A stretch of 15,487 nucleotides of DNA, from positions 1-15,487 of the forward strand of contig DNTA01000206.1 in the NCBI GenBank assembly GCA_003500135.1, read 5' to 3'. This DNA comes from Cytophagales bacterium (GTDB taxonomy: Bacteria; Bacteroidota; Bacteroidia; Cytophagales; Cyclobacteriaceae). A program made the translations under genes and the position numbers. A model generated the notes under the pieces. The model was not told the origin of the DNA. It searched no databases and saw only the letters and a list, made by a program, of their open reading frames with translations. Shown one piece after another: positions 7,373 through 15,335 of this stretch; the first letter of the stretch is position 1, and every line of letters starts with the position of its first letter.

Positions 7373-7770
7373 GAATTGTTACCTGAAACCATCAATTCCA
7401 TCACCGGTGTTTTACCATAAGGCCTGGTGCGGTAATAAATGGTTATTCGACGTATCGGTGATTCATTGTAAAACATGTCGTACACATCGCTTTCACGACC
7501 TGGAAGGATGTTCTTACGGATCCTGTAATCTTCTACGTGACCATTTTCGAAGTGAAAGCGAATATCTTCAATTGTTGCATCCATTTTTTGCAACAGCATT
7601 TTGAATTCACCAAATTTAACAGGTTCATCCAATTCAATGATCGCTCTATGGTATTGCGCTTTAAGTTTGAACTTCGAAACAGCCTGATATTCTTTCAAAT
7701 CCTGTGCTATTGCGAAAGTACTGAGAAACATTAAGCTGAAAAAAGTATAAATTCCAATGAAGCGTTTCAT
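7369..7770 (-). CDS. Small secreted protein of unknown function
   Basis: The 133-residue product has a clear Sec signal peptide: Lys-Arg at the start, a hydrophobic core of about 15 residues, and A-I-A followed by Gln-Asp (cleavage near residue 22). The mature 110 residues are mixed alpha/beta with an aromatic, basic C-terminal strand (R-R-I-T-I-Y-Y-R-T-R, about residues 106-115). I recognise no domain or catalytic pattern. Location is periplasmic or exported. It lies downstream of tRNA-Leu in the same direction but behind that gene's terminator, so it probably has its own promoter in 7771-7892. Its stop codon overlaps the symporter's stop in TTAA. Reality of the gene is supported by the signal peptide and by fitting exactly between its neighbours. 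Confidence 0.75.
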   Translation of the reverse strand: MKRFIGIYTFFSLMFLSTFAIAQDLKEYQAVSKFKLKAQYHRAIIELDEPVKFGEFKMLLQKMDATIEDIRFHFENGHVEDYRIRKNILPGRESDVYDMFYNESPIRRITIYYRTRPYGKTPVMELMVSGNNS

Positions 7771-7833
7771 GTAGATACGAATTAAAATAATAACGTATTT
7801 AAAGTAATGAAAAAAATTGATAATGGTTCAATC

Positions 7834-7871
7834 TTTCGACAAAAGAACAACAATCGTCGATGTTTCGACAA
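7834..7871 (-). repeat. Direct repeat of a 9-mer upstream of the secreted-protein gene
   Basis: TTTCGACAA occurs at 7834-7842 and again at 7863-7871, 29 bases apart start to start, nearly three helical turns. It reads TTGTCGAAA on the transcribed strand. It lies 64 to 101 bases before the start of the gene at 7770, so a regulator-binding pair is possible. Statistical support is weak. Confidence 0.3.
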
Positions 7872-7892
7872 TAACTTGAAATGAGTATCAAT

Positions 7893-7923
7893 AAAAAAAC
7901 CAGCAGGTTGACCCTGCTGGTTT
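7893..7923 (-). terminator. Intrinsic terminator of tRNA-Leu
   Basis: AACCAGCAGG (7898-7907) and CCTGCTGGTT (7913-7922) form a perfect 10-bp stem with a 5-base loop. On the minus strand the stem runs into seven T residues (complement of 7893-7899). It begins two bases after the mature tRNA end, so this tRNA is probably transcribed alone. Confidence 0.85.
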
Positions 7924-7924
7924 G

Positions 7925-8006
7925 TGCGCATGAGAGGATTCGAACCTCCACACCCGAAGGCACTACCGCCTGAAGATAGCGTGTCTACCAATTTCACCAC
8001 ATGCGC
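7925..8006 (-). tRNA. tRNA-Leu, anticodon CAG
   Basis: The 82-base minus-strand sequence folds as a class II tRNA. The acceptor stem GCGCATG/CATGCGC is perfect and the discriminator is A. The D arm is GTG/CAC with a T-G-G-T-A-G loop. The anticodon stem CTATC/GGTAG holds the loop TTCAGGC with anticodon CAG, which reads the Leu codon CUG. The long variable arm is TGCC-TTCG-GGTG and the T arm is GGAGG/CCTCT around TTCGAAT. The long variable arm and A73 are the expected leucine identity features. The 3' CCA is not encoded and would be added after processing. Confidence 0.96.
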
Positions 8007-8026
8007 GTATCTTCCTGAATGATGGG

Positions 8027-8034
8027 CAAATTTA
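8027..8034 (-). promoter_or_regulatory. -7 element of the tRNA-Leu promoter
   Basis: On the minus strand TAAATTTG fits the Bacteroidetes -7 pattern TAnnTTTG exactly and lies 20 bases before the mature tRNA 5' end, leaving a short leader. The nearest TTG on that strand is only 12 bases further upstream, so the -33 element is not clear. Confidence 0.45.
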
Positions 8035-8118
8035 TATATTTGATGACAATAAAAAAATACCATTTACTCAATTAAAAAAGTCTATTCAACGAAAGTATTT
8101 TATTGTCTGCAGTACTGG

Positions 8119-9324
8119 TTATTTTTCTGAAGCAATAATTTTTTCAGTGTCCTCAGCAATTACCAATTCCTCATTTGTCGGTACCACCAGCACCTCTAAT
8201 TTCGAATCCGGCTTGGTTATAATAGCTTCCTTTCCTCTCAGGCCTTCATTTTTTTCATCATCAAAATCTAGGCCTAGAAATCCGAAGTTTTTACAAACTG
8301 AAGCACGTGTCCTATAACTATTCTCACCCACACCACCGGTAAATACAATCAAATCCACCCCATTCATGGCTGCGGCATAAGAACCAATGTATTTAATAAT
8401 TCGATAGTTGTACATGTCTAGTGCCAGCTGGGCACGTTCATTATTTTGGGAGGCCGCTTCTTCTATTTCGCGCATATCAGAAGAAACGCCAGATATGCCC
8501 AGCATGCCACTGTGTTTGTTGATTAGTGTGTTGGCTGCTTGTACGCCAATCTCCTCTTTTTCAATAATAAAAGTAAGCACACCTAGGTCCAGGTCACCTG
8601 ATCTTGTGCCCATGATCATTCCTTCTACGGGAGTGAGGCCCATTGATGTATCAACCGAATGGCCATGATCTATGGCAGCAATGGAAGCGCCATTCCCGAG
8701 GTGGCAGGTAATGATCTTGGATGAGTTAAAATCCCTGCCGGTTATTTCACAAGCCCTTTTTGATACGTAGTAGTGGCTAGTTCCATGAAATCCATATCTC
8801 CTCAGGCCGTACTTCTGATAAAGGGTATAGGGAATGGCATACATATAAGCTTTTTGAGGCATAGACTGATGAAAAGCCGTGTCAAAAACAGCTATTTGTG
8901 GCACATTCGGAAGCAATTCTTCCATGGCATAAATTCCCTTGAGGTTAGGAGGGTTATGTAGTGGGGCCAGATCTGAGCACTTTTCAATTTCATTAACAAC
9001 CTCATCTGTTATCAAAACACTGGAGCTGAAGGCTTCGCCACCGTGTACTACACGATGCCCTACGGCATCTATTTCTTCCAGGGATATTAGGCTGCCGTGC
9101 TCATCGCTCACTAAAACCCCTAATACGTATTCAATACCGGCCTGATGATCCACTATTTCGCCAACTAGTTTTGCCTTGTCACCATCATTTCGGGTATTCT
9201 TAAGGCTGGAGCCTGCCATCCCAATTTTATCAACAAGGCCTTTGGCCAATACTTCTTTATTGGCCATGTCGAACAACTGATATTTAATGGAGCTACTTCC
9301 TGAATTAAGAACCAATATCTTCAT
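8119..9324 (-). CDS. ackA: Acetate kinase
   Basis: Acetate kinase (401 residues, full family length) interconverts acetyl phosphate + ADP and acetate + ATP in the cytoplasm. The N-terminal N-S-G-S-S-S-I-K (7-14) starts the ASKHA fold. Active-site residues line up with the Methanosarcina enzyme: Arg91 in H-R-V-V-H-G-G, Asp148 in V-F-D-T-A-F-H, His180 in Y-G-F-H-G-T-S-H, Arg241 in M-G-T-R-S-G-D, and Glu385 in T-N-E-E. The nucleotide loops H-L-G-N-G-A-S (208-214) and F-T-G-G-V-G-E-N-S are intact. It is the last gene of a minus-strand cluster, 13 bases after the dehydrogenase stop, with phosphotransacetylase upstream. The pair should make ATP from acetyl-CoA during overflow or low oxygen, or activate acetate in reverse. 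Confidence 0.97.
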   Translation of the reverse strand: MKILVLNSGSSSIKYQLFDMANKEVLAKGLVDKIGMAGSSLKNTRNDGDKAKLVGEIVDHQAGIEYVLGVLVSDEHGSLISLEEIDAVGHRVVHGGEAFSSSVLITDEVVNEIEKCSDLAPLHNPPNLKGIYAMEELLPNVPQIAVFDTAFHQSMPQKAYMYAIPYTLYQKYGLRRYGFHGTSHYYVSKRACEITGRDFNSSKIITCHLGNGASIAAIDHGHSVDTSMGLTPVEGMIMGTRSGDLDLGVLTFIIEKEEIGVQAANTLINKHSGMLGISGVSSDMREIEEAASQNNERAQLALDMYNYRIIKYIGSYAAAMNGVDLIVFTGGVGENSYRTRASVCKNFGFLGLDFDDEKNEGLRGKEAIITKPDSKLEVLVVPTNEELVIAEDTEKIIASEK

Positions 9325-9337
9325 GTATGAATGTGCT

Positions 9338-10318
9338 TTAATCTAAGTTTTTATTTTTATTCCCCACTTCATCATAGCTGTAAAAGCCTCTTCCTGTATC
9401 CTTGCCCAATTGGTTTGCCCGTACCTTCTTTTTTAAGAGTGGTGAAGCTTTGTATTTCAGATCACCATACTCTTTGTACATGTTTTCAAGCCATCTGACA
9501 ACTGTGTCGAGGCCAATTTTATCGGCAATTTCAAAAGGGCCTAAAGGAAAGCCGAAACCGAGTCGCATAGTAGCATCGATATCTTCCATTGAACCGACGC
9601 CCTCCATTAATATTTCACAAGCTTCATTAATAAGCGGGGCAATTAGACGGGTGCTGATTACGCCTGGGGATTCAATGACCGGAACAACTTTTTTGTTGAA
9701 CATTCTGGCGAACTTAATTACGCGTTGGTACGTATCTTCCGATGTGTAAAGTCCACGCGCTACTTCTACAACTTGAGACTGATCTGCAGGTGACAAAAAA
9801 TGGAGGCTGACGCACCTTTCGGGACGTTCCAGCTCACTTGACAACTCGGTTATGACCAACGTGGTGGAATTTGTGGCAATGATGGTTTCCGGTCCCACAT
9901 GGTCTTCAATACTTTTAAATATCCGCTTTCGGAGGTCAACGCTGCTTTCTCTGGTACGCGATTTTACAGACTCAATCACAATATCAGCTCCTTTCAGGTT
10001 GGTGTAGTCTGTTGTGCCGGTTATTCTTGACAGGATCGCCCTTTTTTCACTCTTGGTCATGCCCCATCTCCCAATCATTCTGTCGAGGTCTCGTGAAATT
10101 TCATTGATTACCTGTTCAATGCGGTTATTTGATATTTCCAAAAAAACTACCTCAAGGCCGGAGGAGCTTACCATTCTCGTGATTTCCTGGCCAAGTATAC
10201 CGCAACCCACAATTCCTATTTTGCTAAAATTGTCGTTGGGTATAAAGTTTTTGTTTTTCGGCGTTATCTTTAAAGCATAATTCTGAATTGGTTCGACCGC
10301 TTCTTTCTTATCTGACAT
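9338..10318 (-). CDS. 3-hydroxyacyl-CoA dehydrogenase family protein with variant active site
   Basis: A 326-residue protein with the two-domain layout of 3-hydroxyacyl/3-hydroxybutyryl-CoA dehydrogenases. About 30 extra residues precede the NAD-binding loop G-C-G-I-L-G (38-43). An acidic Glu61 ends the second strand (NAD preference), and A-T-N-S-T-T follows at 148-153. The catalytic His173 (in L-H-F) and Glu185 (in V-V-E-V) keep the family spacing. The C-terminal domain has N-E-A (221... region 231-233) and G-F-G-F-P-L-G-P-F-E (254-263). Compared with the human mitochondrial enzyme, Ser137 aligns with Thr152 and Asn208 with Thr223, and the F-N-P after the catalytic His reads L-S-P. Reduction of acetoacetyl-CoA-like substrates is therefore plausible but not certain. 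It sits between pta and ackA and is closely spaced with ackA. The ATG at 10318 is the only start giving the Rossmann fold a modest leader. Confidence 0.85.
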   Translation of the reverse strand: MSDKKEAVEPIQNYALKITPKNKNFIPNDNFSKIGIVGCGILGQEITRMVSSSGLEVVFLEISNNRIEQVINEISRDLDRMIGRWGMTKSEKRAILSRITGTTDYTNLKGADIVIESVKSRTRESSVDLRKRIFKSIEDHVGPETIIATNSTTLVITELSSELERPERCVSLHFLSPADQSQVVEVARGLYTSEDTYQRVIKFARMFNKKVVPVIESPGVISTRLIAPLINEACEILMEGVGSMEDIDATMRLGFGFPLGPFEIADKIGLDTVVRWLENMYKEYGDLKYKASPLLKKKVRANQLGKDTGRGFYSYDEVGNKNKNLD

Positions 10319-10339
10319 TTTATTTTTAGTTGTTCGATG

Positions 10340-10347
10340 TAAATTTA
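10340..10347 (-). promoter_or_regulatory. -7 element candidate before the dehydrogenase gene
   Basis: TAAATTTA, an 8-bp palindrome, lies 22 bases before the ATG at 10318 and resembles TAnnTTTG. No good -33 TTG is at the right distance. It could give the dehydrogenase-ackA pair a second promoter inside the cluster, where the gap after pta is 75 bases. Confidence 0.25.
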
Positions 10348-10393
10348 CTATCTGCCTGTTATTTTAATGTAGCAAGTATTACGTAAAACCGTA

Positions 10394-11410
10394 CTAAGAC
10401 GTCATTTCCTTGTTCAATTGTGCCTGATTGGAAGTAATAGCCACCATGTTGATGATGTCTTCCATTGAGCATCCTCTTGATAGATCGTTTATTGGCGCAG
10501 CCATTCCTTGTAGTACCGGGCCTATCGCCTCGGCTCCTGCCAGCCTTTGTACAAGTTTATAGCCTATATTGCCAGCCTCAAGACTTGGGAACACCAGTAC
10601 ATTTGCATGGCCGGCAATACTACTGTCGGGAGCTTTACTGCTTCCTATTGCCGGTACTAAAGCGGCATCTGCCTGAAGTTCTCCGTCAATGGCGAGTTGT
10701 GGGGCATTTATTTTAGCAATTTTAGTAGCTTCAGCTACTTTTTCTACATGTTCGTGCTTTGCGCTTCCCCTGGTTGAGAAGCTCAACATGGCTACCTTAG
10801 GTTCTATTCCTGCGATGGCCCTGGCAGTACGTGCAGTGGCTATGGCTATTTCGGCCAATTGCGCTGCATCAGGGTCGGGATGTACCGCACAATCAGCAAA
10901 AACAAGGATTCGGTGCTCACCCTGGTAGGTTTCGGGCAGGATCATGACGAAAGCTCCTGAAACCACACTTATTCCCGGAATGGTTTTTACATATTGAAAT
11001 GCCGGCCTCAACACATCTCCGGTGGCATTTTGTGCTCCGGCTACTTCGCCATCGGCGTCGCCATTTTTAATCATTATTGTGCTTAAGTAAAGAGGGTTTT
11101 GAAGTTGCTCTTTGGCAATTTCAGGGGTTACCCCTTTTTTACCACGAAGGCTGACCATCAGGTCGATATACTCTTGTTCTTTCCCTAGCTTTTGGGGATC
11201 GTAAATTTCTGCCTTTTCAACATGCTTTAACCCCCATGCCTCTGCCTGTTTTAAAATTTCATCCTGATTGCCTAATAATATGATATTGCTGATGTCTTCT
11301 TGTAAAAGGTAATCGGCAGCCTTCAGTGTTCGCTCTTCAAGCGATTCCGGCAAAATGATTTTATTCTGATATTGTTTGGCGCGACTTCGAATATCATGCA
11401 TCAAGGACAT
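10394..11410 (-). CDS. pta: Phosphate acetyltransferase
   Basis: Phosphotransacetylase of the short form (338 residues, catalytic PTA_PTB domain only, without the N-terminal regulatory DRTGG part of the E. coli enzyme). It interconverts acetyl-CoA + phosphate and acetyl phosphate + CoA. Family stretches include I-L-P-E-S-L-E-E-R-T (19-28), G-D-A-D-G-E-V-A-G-A (117-126), L-S-F-S-T-R-G-S-A (209-217), D-G-E-L-Q-A-D-A-A (232-240) and V-F-P-S-L-E-A-G-N-I-G-Y-K (near 263-275). All fit an active enzyme. It heads the minus-strand cluster pta / dehydrogenase / ackA, with gaps of 75 and 13 bases. The ATG at 11410 gives the common M-x-x-x-H-D-I-R type N-terminus. Confidence 0.96.
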   Translation of the reverse strand: MSLMHDIRSRAKQYQNKIILPESLEERTLKAADYLLQEDISNIILLGNQDEILKQAEAWGLKHVEKAEIYDPQKLGKEQEYIDLMVSLRGKKGVTPEIAKEQLQNPLYLSTIMIKNGDADGEVAGAQNATGDVLRPAFQYVKTIPGISVVSGAFVMILPETYQGEHRILVFADCAVHPDPDAAQLAEIAIATARTARAIAGIEPKVAMLSFSTRGSAKHEHVEKVAEATKIAKINAPQLAIDGELQADAALVPAIGSSKAPDSSIAGHANVLVFPSLEAGNIGYKLVQRLAGAEAIGPVLQGMAAPINDLSRGCSMEDIINMVAITSNQAQLNKEMTS

Positions 11411-11444
11411 ATTGTGATTTAGTTTTTGAGGTTAATAAATTAAT

Positions 11445-11477
11445 CAAAATTTGGCACAATTCTTAATTCTAATGCAA
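11445..11477 (-). promoter_or_regulatory. Weak promoter candidate for the pta cluster
   Basis: On the minus strand TTG (11477-11475) is followed after 22 bases by AAATTTTG (11452-11445), which differs from TAnnTTTG at the first base. It would place the transcript start about 30 bases before the pta ATG. Spacing is slightly long, so this is tentative. Confidence 0.25.
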
Positions 11478-11546
11478 TGTTGAACAGAAAATATTTCAGA
11501 CATTACCAAATTAATAATTGCAGGGCGAATTAATTTATGACGGAAA

Positions 11547-13541
11547 TCAGAACAACCCTGATATTCCCTTCTTTTCAAGCAAGTGATTGATTTTTTCGAC
11601 AAAATGGTTGTCTTTTTTGGCGCGGTCCCATAGGGGATGCATGAAAAGATAAAGGAAGGCCGTGCTACCCTGAATTTCCTTTTCTATTTCTTCTGCTGCA
11701 TCTTTGAAACGTTCCATGCCAGCATAAATGATAGCATAATCAATATGAAGTGATATTTCGGGTTCCAGCAACTCCCTTTCATTCATTTTTTTCAACACTT
11801 CTTCCGCTTTATCCATTTGCCCGGTAGCCCCGTAAATATGGCCCAGTGTGGTCCAGCCTTTCAGTGGGTGGCCTGTTTCGGATTGATATTGATGTAAAAC
11901 GTCAATTGCTTTTTCCACTTCGCCCGTTAAATAATAGGTCCAGCCCATACCTTCAAGGGCCGATCTGAAATCCGGATCATCATGTAATATATCTTCATAA
12001 ATTTTCCGGGCTTCGAAGTACATTCTTTTAAACAGGTGATATGTGCCATTGTAGCTTCTGATGGGCAGCGACATAGGATCTAGTTCGATAGCCTGGTCCA
12101 GATGGCCCTGAGCTTCGCCCATGTTGCCGACTACAAGAAGATACATAGCGTAGTACAAATGTACCTCTGCTGAGCCAGGTGCAAGGTCGAGCGCTATTCG
12201 AAAATGTTGGTAGGCAGTATCCAGGTTATTGGTGAAATACACTTGACACATTGCATATACCAGGTGACTGCCGTAATGGTTTTCATCCAATTCCATGGAT
12301 TTTTGGGCATATTCCATGCTTTTTGGGTAGGCTATATCGCGGATCAATTGGCCGGTTACACCAAAATACCCATATACATAGGCAATTCCCGAGTAGGCCG
12401 GGGCATAATCCGGTTGAGTTTCTATGGCTTGCTGGTAATATTTTATCGCCAGCTTTAATTGATCAGGGGTAAACTTATTGGCGTGGTATTGTGCCTTCAG
12501 ATATAGCTTATAAGCATCTATATTTTTGGTTTGATGATCGTTTTTAGTCCTTAAATCAATTTGAGATCTCGACAGGCCATCTCTGAATTGTCGGCCCGAT
12601 AGGGTATCGCGTAATTTGGCAACTATGGCTTCGCTGATATTGTCCTGAAGCTCAAATATGTCATCGAGGTTTCCGTTAAAATTTTCAGACCAGAAGTGAT
12701 AACCATCCTGTGTATTGATCAACTGAGCGGTCACCCGTACCCTTTTACCCGATCGCCTGACGCTTCCTTCCAAAATTGTATTTACATTCAACATCTGACC
12801 TATTTCCCTTACATCCATGTTTTTGTTTTTAAAAACAAAGGAGGAGGTTCGCGATGTTACATTTATTTCTTTCACTTTAGTCAGTACATGGATCACCTCT
12901 TCGGTAATGCCATCAGAAAAATATTCGTTTTCAGGATCGTTGCTTAGGTTTAAAAACGGTAATACGGCAATGCTTTTATACGACAGGTCGGTTTTTCCTT
13001 CGAGCTCTTTTCGATTAGGAATTTTCAATCCGCTTTTGTGAATGGCATAAACTTCGATCGGTCTTTTTACATTTTTCAGCATAAATTGTCCTAGCGGAAC
13101 AGTTAAGAAATCCCTATGATTTTTAATGTCATCGTACAATTTATCGGAAATCAATACACTACCGGCCACAGAAAGCGACTCAATCCTGGAAGCCACATTA
13201 ACCCCATCACCATATATGCCCTCTGCGTCCTGTACAATATCCCCTGCGTGTAACCCAATACGAAGCGGGACCGGGTCATCGGCCACCATTTTTTGCTGAA
13301 CATTTACAGCAGCCATCACAGCCTGAATAGAGCTGTTGAATATAGACATCGTGCCATCGCCGTAAAACTGCAATACCTCACCACCATGCTTTTTGATTTC
13401 TTCCAAAAGGACCGCTCTGTGCCGATCCCTCATAGTTTTTGCCAGGAACTCATTTTCCTGCATCATGGAGGTGAAGCCTACGATATCGGCAAACATTATT
13501 GCCGCAAGTTTTCTTTTTGGTTGTACTATTGAAAGGGACAT
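11547..13541 (-). CDS. Class III nucleotidyl cyclase fused to TolB/FlgO-like domain and TPRs
   Basis: A 664-residue cytoplasmic protein with three parts. Residues ~10-178 are a class III adenylate/guanylate cyclase domain with both metal Asp residues (Asp19 in F-A-D-I-V-G-F, Asp62 in Y-G-D-G), Asp112 in Y-G-D-G-V-N, and the transition-state Asn115 and Arg119. Residues ~198-315 match the TolB/FlgO-like domain found in this cyclase group, from S-I-A-V-L-P-F-L-N-L-S to L-E-G-S-V-R-R-S-G and F-W-S-E-N-F. The rest (~350-640) is made of tetratricopeptide repeats, such as Y-Y-Q-Q-A-I-E-T-Q-P-D-Y-A-P-A-Y. The position that is usually the base-selecting Lys, four before the second metal Asp, reads Gln58, so nucleotide preference or activity is uncertain. 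No membrane segment is present; the TPRs probably bind partners or ligands. It is a single minus-strand unit, divergent from the HAD gene. Confidence 0.88.
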   Translation of the reverse strand: MSLSIVQPKRKLAAIMFADIVGFTSMMQENEFLAKTMRDRHRAVLLEEIKKHGGEVLQFYGDGTMSIFNSSIQAVMAAVNVQQKMVADDPVPLRIGLHAGDIVQDAEGIYGDGVNVASRIESLSVAGSVLISDKLYDDIKNHRDFLTVPLGQFMLKNVKRPIEVYAIHKSGLKIPNRKELEGKTDLSYKSIAVLPFLNLSNDPENEYFSDGITEEVIHVLTKVKEINVTSRTSSFVFKNKNMDVREIGQMLNVNTILEGSVRRSGKRVRVTAQLINTQDGYHFWSENFNGNLDDIFELQDNISEAIVAKLRDTLSGRQFRDGLSRSQIDLRTKNDHQTKNIDAYKLYLKAQYHANKFTPDQLKLAIKYYQQAIETQPDYAPAYSGIAYVYGYFGVTGQLIRDIAYPKSMEYAQKSMELDENHYGSHLVYAMCQVYFTNNLDTAYQHFRIALDLAPGSAEVHLYYAMYLLVVGNMGEAQGHLDQAIELDPMSLPIRSYNGTYHLFKRMYFEARKIYEDILHDDPDFRSALEGMGWTYYLTGEVEKAIDVLHQYQSETGHPLKGWTTLGHIYGATGQMDKAEEVLKKMNERELLEPEISLHIDYAIIYAGMERFKDAAEEIEKEIQGSTAFLYLFMHPLWDRAKKDNHFVEKINHLLEKKGISGLF

Positions 13542-13764
13542 TACAAAGGGTCAGGGTGTTTTCAAATTGATTGTTGTTATATTTTAAAATCAACTTTTAA
13601 TAACGCAAATATCTAACTATCAGTTCAGACATTGGTCAAATAGATCGAAAAAAGTACACAAGCGGAAATATATCGGTTTGATCTGATACAGGCCCAAAGC
13701 AGCCAGAATTTCTGATAATTGGAACGATATATATGTATCTTGTGGGTCAAATGACAAGTACAAT
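13542..13764. promoter_or_regulatory. Divergent intergenic region between cyclase and HAD genes
   Basis: This 223-base AT-rich spacer must hold the promoters of both genes. Near-matches to the -7 pattern are TATATTTC on the minus strand (about 13670-13663) and TATCTTGT on the plus strand (13736-13743), neither with a properly spaced TTG. No hairpin, RNA gene or credible reading frame is visible. Confidence 0.3.
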
Positions 13765-14442
13765 ATGTTGAGTAAAACTACGCGATCTGGGTTTGAGCCC
13801 GAGGCCATCATTTTCGATATGGATGGTTTGTTAATAGATTCGGAGCGGCCTAATAAAAAAGCATGGAAGGGAGCCGCCGCCGAGATGGGGCATTATCTAA
13901 GTGATGAGATGTACCATAGCTTCATAGGTCGTGGCACTGATGAATGTGAGAGGGAACTTAAAAAGGAATTTGGTGAAAGCTTTTCACTTGAAGAACACCG
14001 GAATATCAGAAGGGATATCCACAAAGAGGTTACGATACACGGAATTCGTTATTTATCTGGAGTGGTTGCCCTTGTATCCTGGCTTTACGAGAAGAACATT
14101 CCTATGGCATTGGCTACTTCCAGCTTCAGAAAAGAGGTGCCAAGGCGTGTAGGAGAGCTATTGCCTTATTTGATCACCTATTCAGGCAGGGAAGATGCAG
14201 CACACGGCAAACCCGAACCTGATTTATATCTGGTCACATCGGAGAAAATGAATATTGATCCCGCTCGAATTCTCGTGCTGGAAGACTCTAACCCGGGTGT
14301 TGAAGCTGCCTACCGGGCAGGTATGAAAGTGATTATGGTACCTGACATGCTCACGCCGACCCTGCAGAGTGAGCAGTACAGTTTGTTTATAGCGGAAAAT
14401 CTGGTGGAAGTACGAAATTGGCTCAGGCAAAGAATAAAATAG
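13765..14442 (+). CDS. HAD-superfamily phosphatase / beta-phosphoglucomutase-like hydrolase
   Basis: A 225-residue subclass I HAD protein of the phosphoglucomutase/phosphatase group. Motif I is F-D-M-D-G-L-L-I-D-S-E (17-27), with nucleophile Asp18 and acid/base Asp20. An alpha-helical cap follows (~30-95). Motif II is A-T-S-S (117-120), motif III Lys149 in G-K-P-E-P-D, and motif IV L-E-D-S-N-P-G (172-178). All catalytic residues are present, so it should dephosphorylate or isomerise a small phosphorylated metabolite, often a sugar phosphate; the substrate is not visible. The opening residues (K-T-T-R-S-G-F-E-P-E) before the first strand are a slightly long leader, and the ATG at 13765 is the first in frame there. 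It precedes the secreted protein at 14574 by 131 bases without an obvious terminator. Confidence 0.9.
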   Translation: MLSKTTRSGFEPEAIIFDMDGLLIDSERPNKKAWKGAAAEMGHYLSDEMYHSFIGRGTDECERELKKEFGESFSLEEHRNIRRDIHKEVTIHGIRYLSGVVALVSWLYEKNIPMALATSSFRKEVPRRVGELLPYLITYSGREDAAHGKPEPDLYLVTSEKMNIDPARILVLEDSNPGVEAAYRAGMKVIMVPDMLTPTLQSEQYSLFIAENLVEVRNWLRQRIK

Positions 14443-14461
14443 TCTGAATTAACATCTTTTA

Positions 14462-14508
14462 ACATCGACAAATATCCTAATTGGATTTTTAAACGTAATA
14501 TTCGATGT
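14462..14508. repeat. Spaced 7-bp inverted repeat
   Basis: ACATCGA (14462-14468) and TCGATGT (14502-14508) form a perfect inverted pair 33 bases apart, in the spacer before the gene at 14574. The distance is too long for a terminator; a looped operator is possible but weakly supported. Confidence 0.25.
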
Positions 14509-14573
14509 AATCAAACACCGCAGGCATATTATAGTTTGCAGATTAATTAAGTTCTGTACCATCATAGTTTTTA

Positions 14574-15335
14574 GTGAGCTCTAAATTTCCTTACATAATT
14601 GGTCATATAACAACCCTCATATTCATTTGCTGTAATTTGCCAATGGTTAAAGCACAGGATGCTGATGTATTAGTGAAAGGGTACGTAGTAGATGGTGAAG
14701 AAGGAAAGGGCATGGAAAACGTGCATGTATTTGCTAAGGGTTCCGGAAGGGTAACCAATTCAAGACGTGATGGCTTTTTTGCTTTTACTGTTAAAACCAC
14801 GGATACATTGATTTTTAGCCATGTGGGCTACGAAAGCGCCAGCGTGGCTATGTGGAAGGCAGAGTCTTCAAAAATTGAATTAATGATACGGCTGAAAAAG
14901 GGCATACTGATGCTTGATGGTGTTGATATTTACGGTGATTATGATACTCCTGAATATTTGATTAAGAAGAAAAATGAACCCATGTACATGTTTGGTAAAC
15001 CCAAGTCGCTTACGGAAAAACCAAAAGCCGATGTACCGCTTGGAAGTACCAACTATGGCCCTATAACCTATTTCTCAAAGGAGGCCAGGGAAAAAAGAAA
15101 AGTAGTGCGATACTATGCTAAGGCGGTAAAGGATACTACTTATGTCCGCACCCTGAACGATCCGAAAATCCGGGCCGATTTTTTAAGAATGTATGGTATT
15201 GAACGGTCTACTTTTGATGAATTCCTGCGATATTTCAATCGGGCGCCAATAATTTTTGATCGCAATAATCCTGCAGACATTGAAAGGGTTTTACACCGAG
15301 AGTTTCTCAGGTGGATCAGGCAAAGGGAAAATTAG
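14574..15335 (+). CDS. Secreted protein with CarboxypepD_reg-like domain
   Basis: The 253-residue product begins with a signal peptide (hydrophobic core around residues 8-22, then M-V-K-A followed by Gln28). Next comes a beta-sandwich of the CarboxypepD_reg-like type at about 33-108: V-K-G-Y-V-V-D, N-V-H-V-F-A-K-G, T-N-S-R-R-D-G-F-F-A-F, L-I-F-S-H-V-G-Y-E-S. This domain is common at the N-terminus of Bacteroidota outer-membrane and surface proteins. The C-terminal ~145 residues are basic and aromatic (E-A-R-E-K-R-K-V-V-R-Y-Y, F-N-R-A-P) and match nothing I know, but such proteins are frequent single-domain relatives of TonB-dependent receptor N-termini. It is exported, probably periplasmic. 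The GTG start is forced: an in-frame TAG lies at 14565-14567 and the next ATG would lose the signal peptide. Confidence 0.8.
   Translation: MSSKFPYIIGHITTLIFICCNLPMVKAQDADVLVKGYVVDGEEGKGMENVHVFAKGSGRVTNSRRDGFFAFTVKTTDTLIFSHVGYESASVAMWKAESSKIELMIRLKKGILMLDGVDIYGDYDTPEYLIKKKNEPMYMFGKPKSLTEKPKADVPLGSTNYGPITYFSKEAREKRKVVRYYAKAVKDTTYVRTLNDPKIRADFLRMYGIERSTFDEFLRYFNRAPIIFDRNNPADIERVLHREFLRWIRQREN

Noticed and set aside
7782..8063. 93-codon minus-strand open frame
   Set aside because: It runs across the tRNA-Leu gene and its terminator, so it is a chance reading of structural RNA sequence.
11508..11536. 8-bp AT-only inverted repeat between pta and the cyclase gene
   Set aside because: Composed only of A and T in an AT-rich spacer with a 13-base loop, so likely chance.
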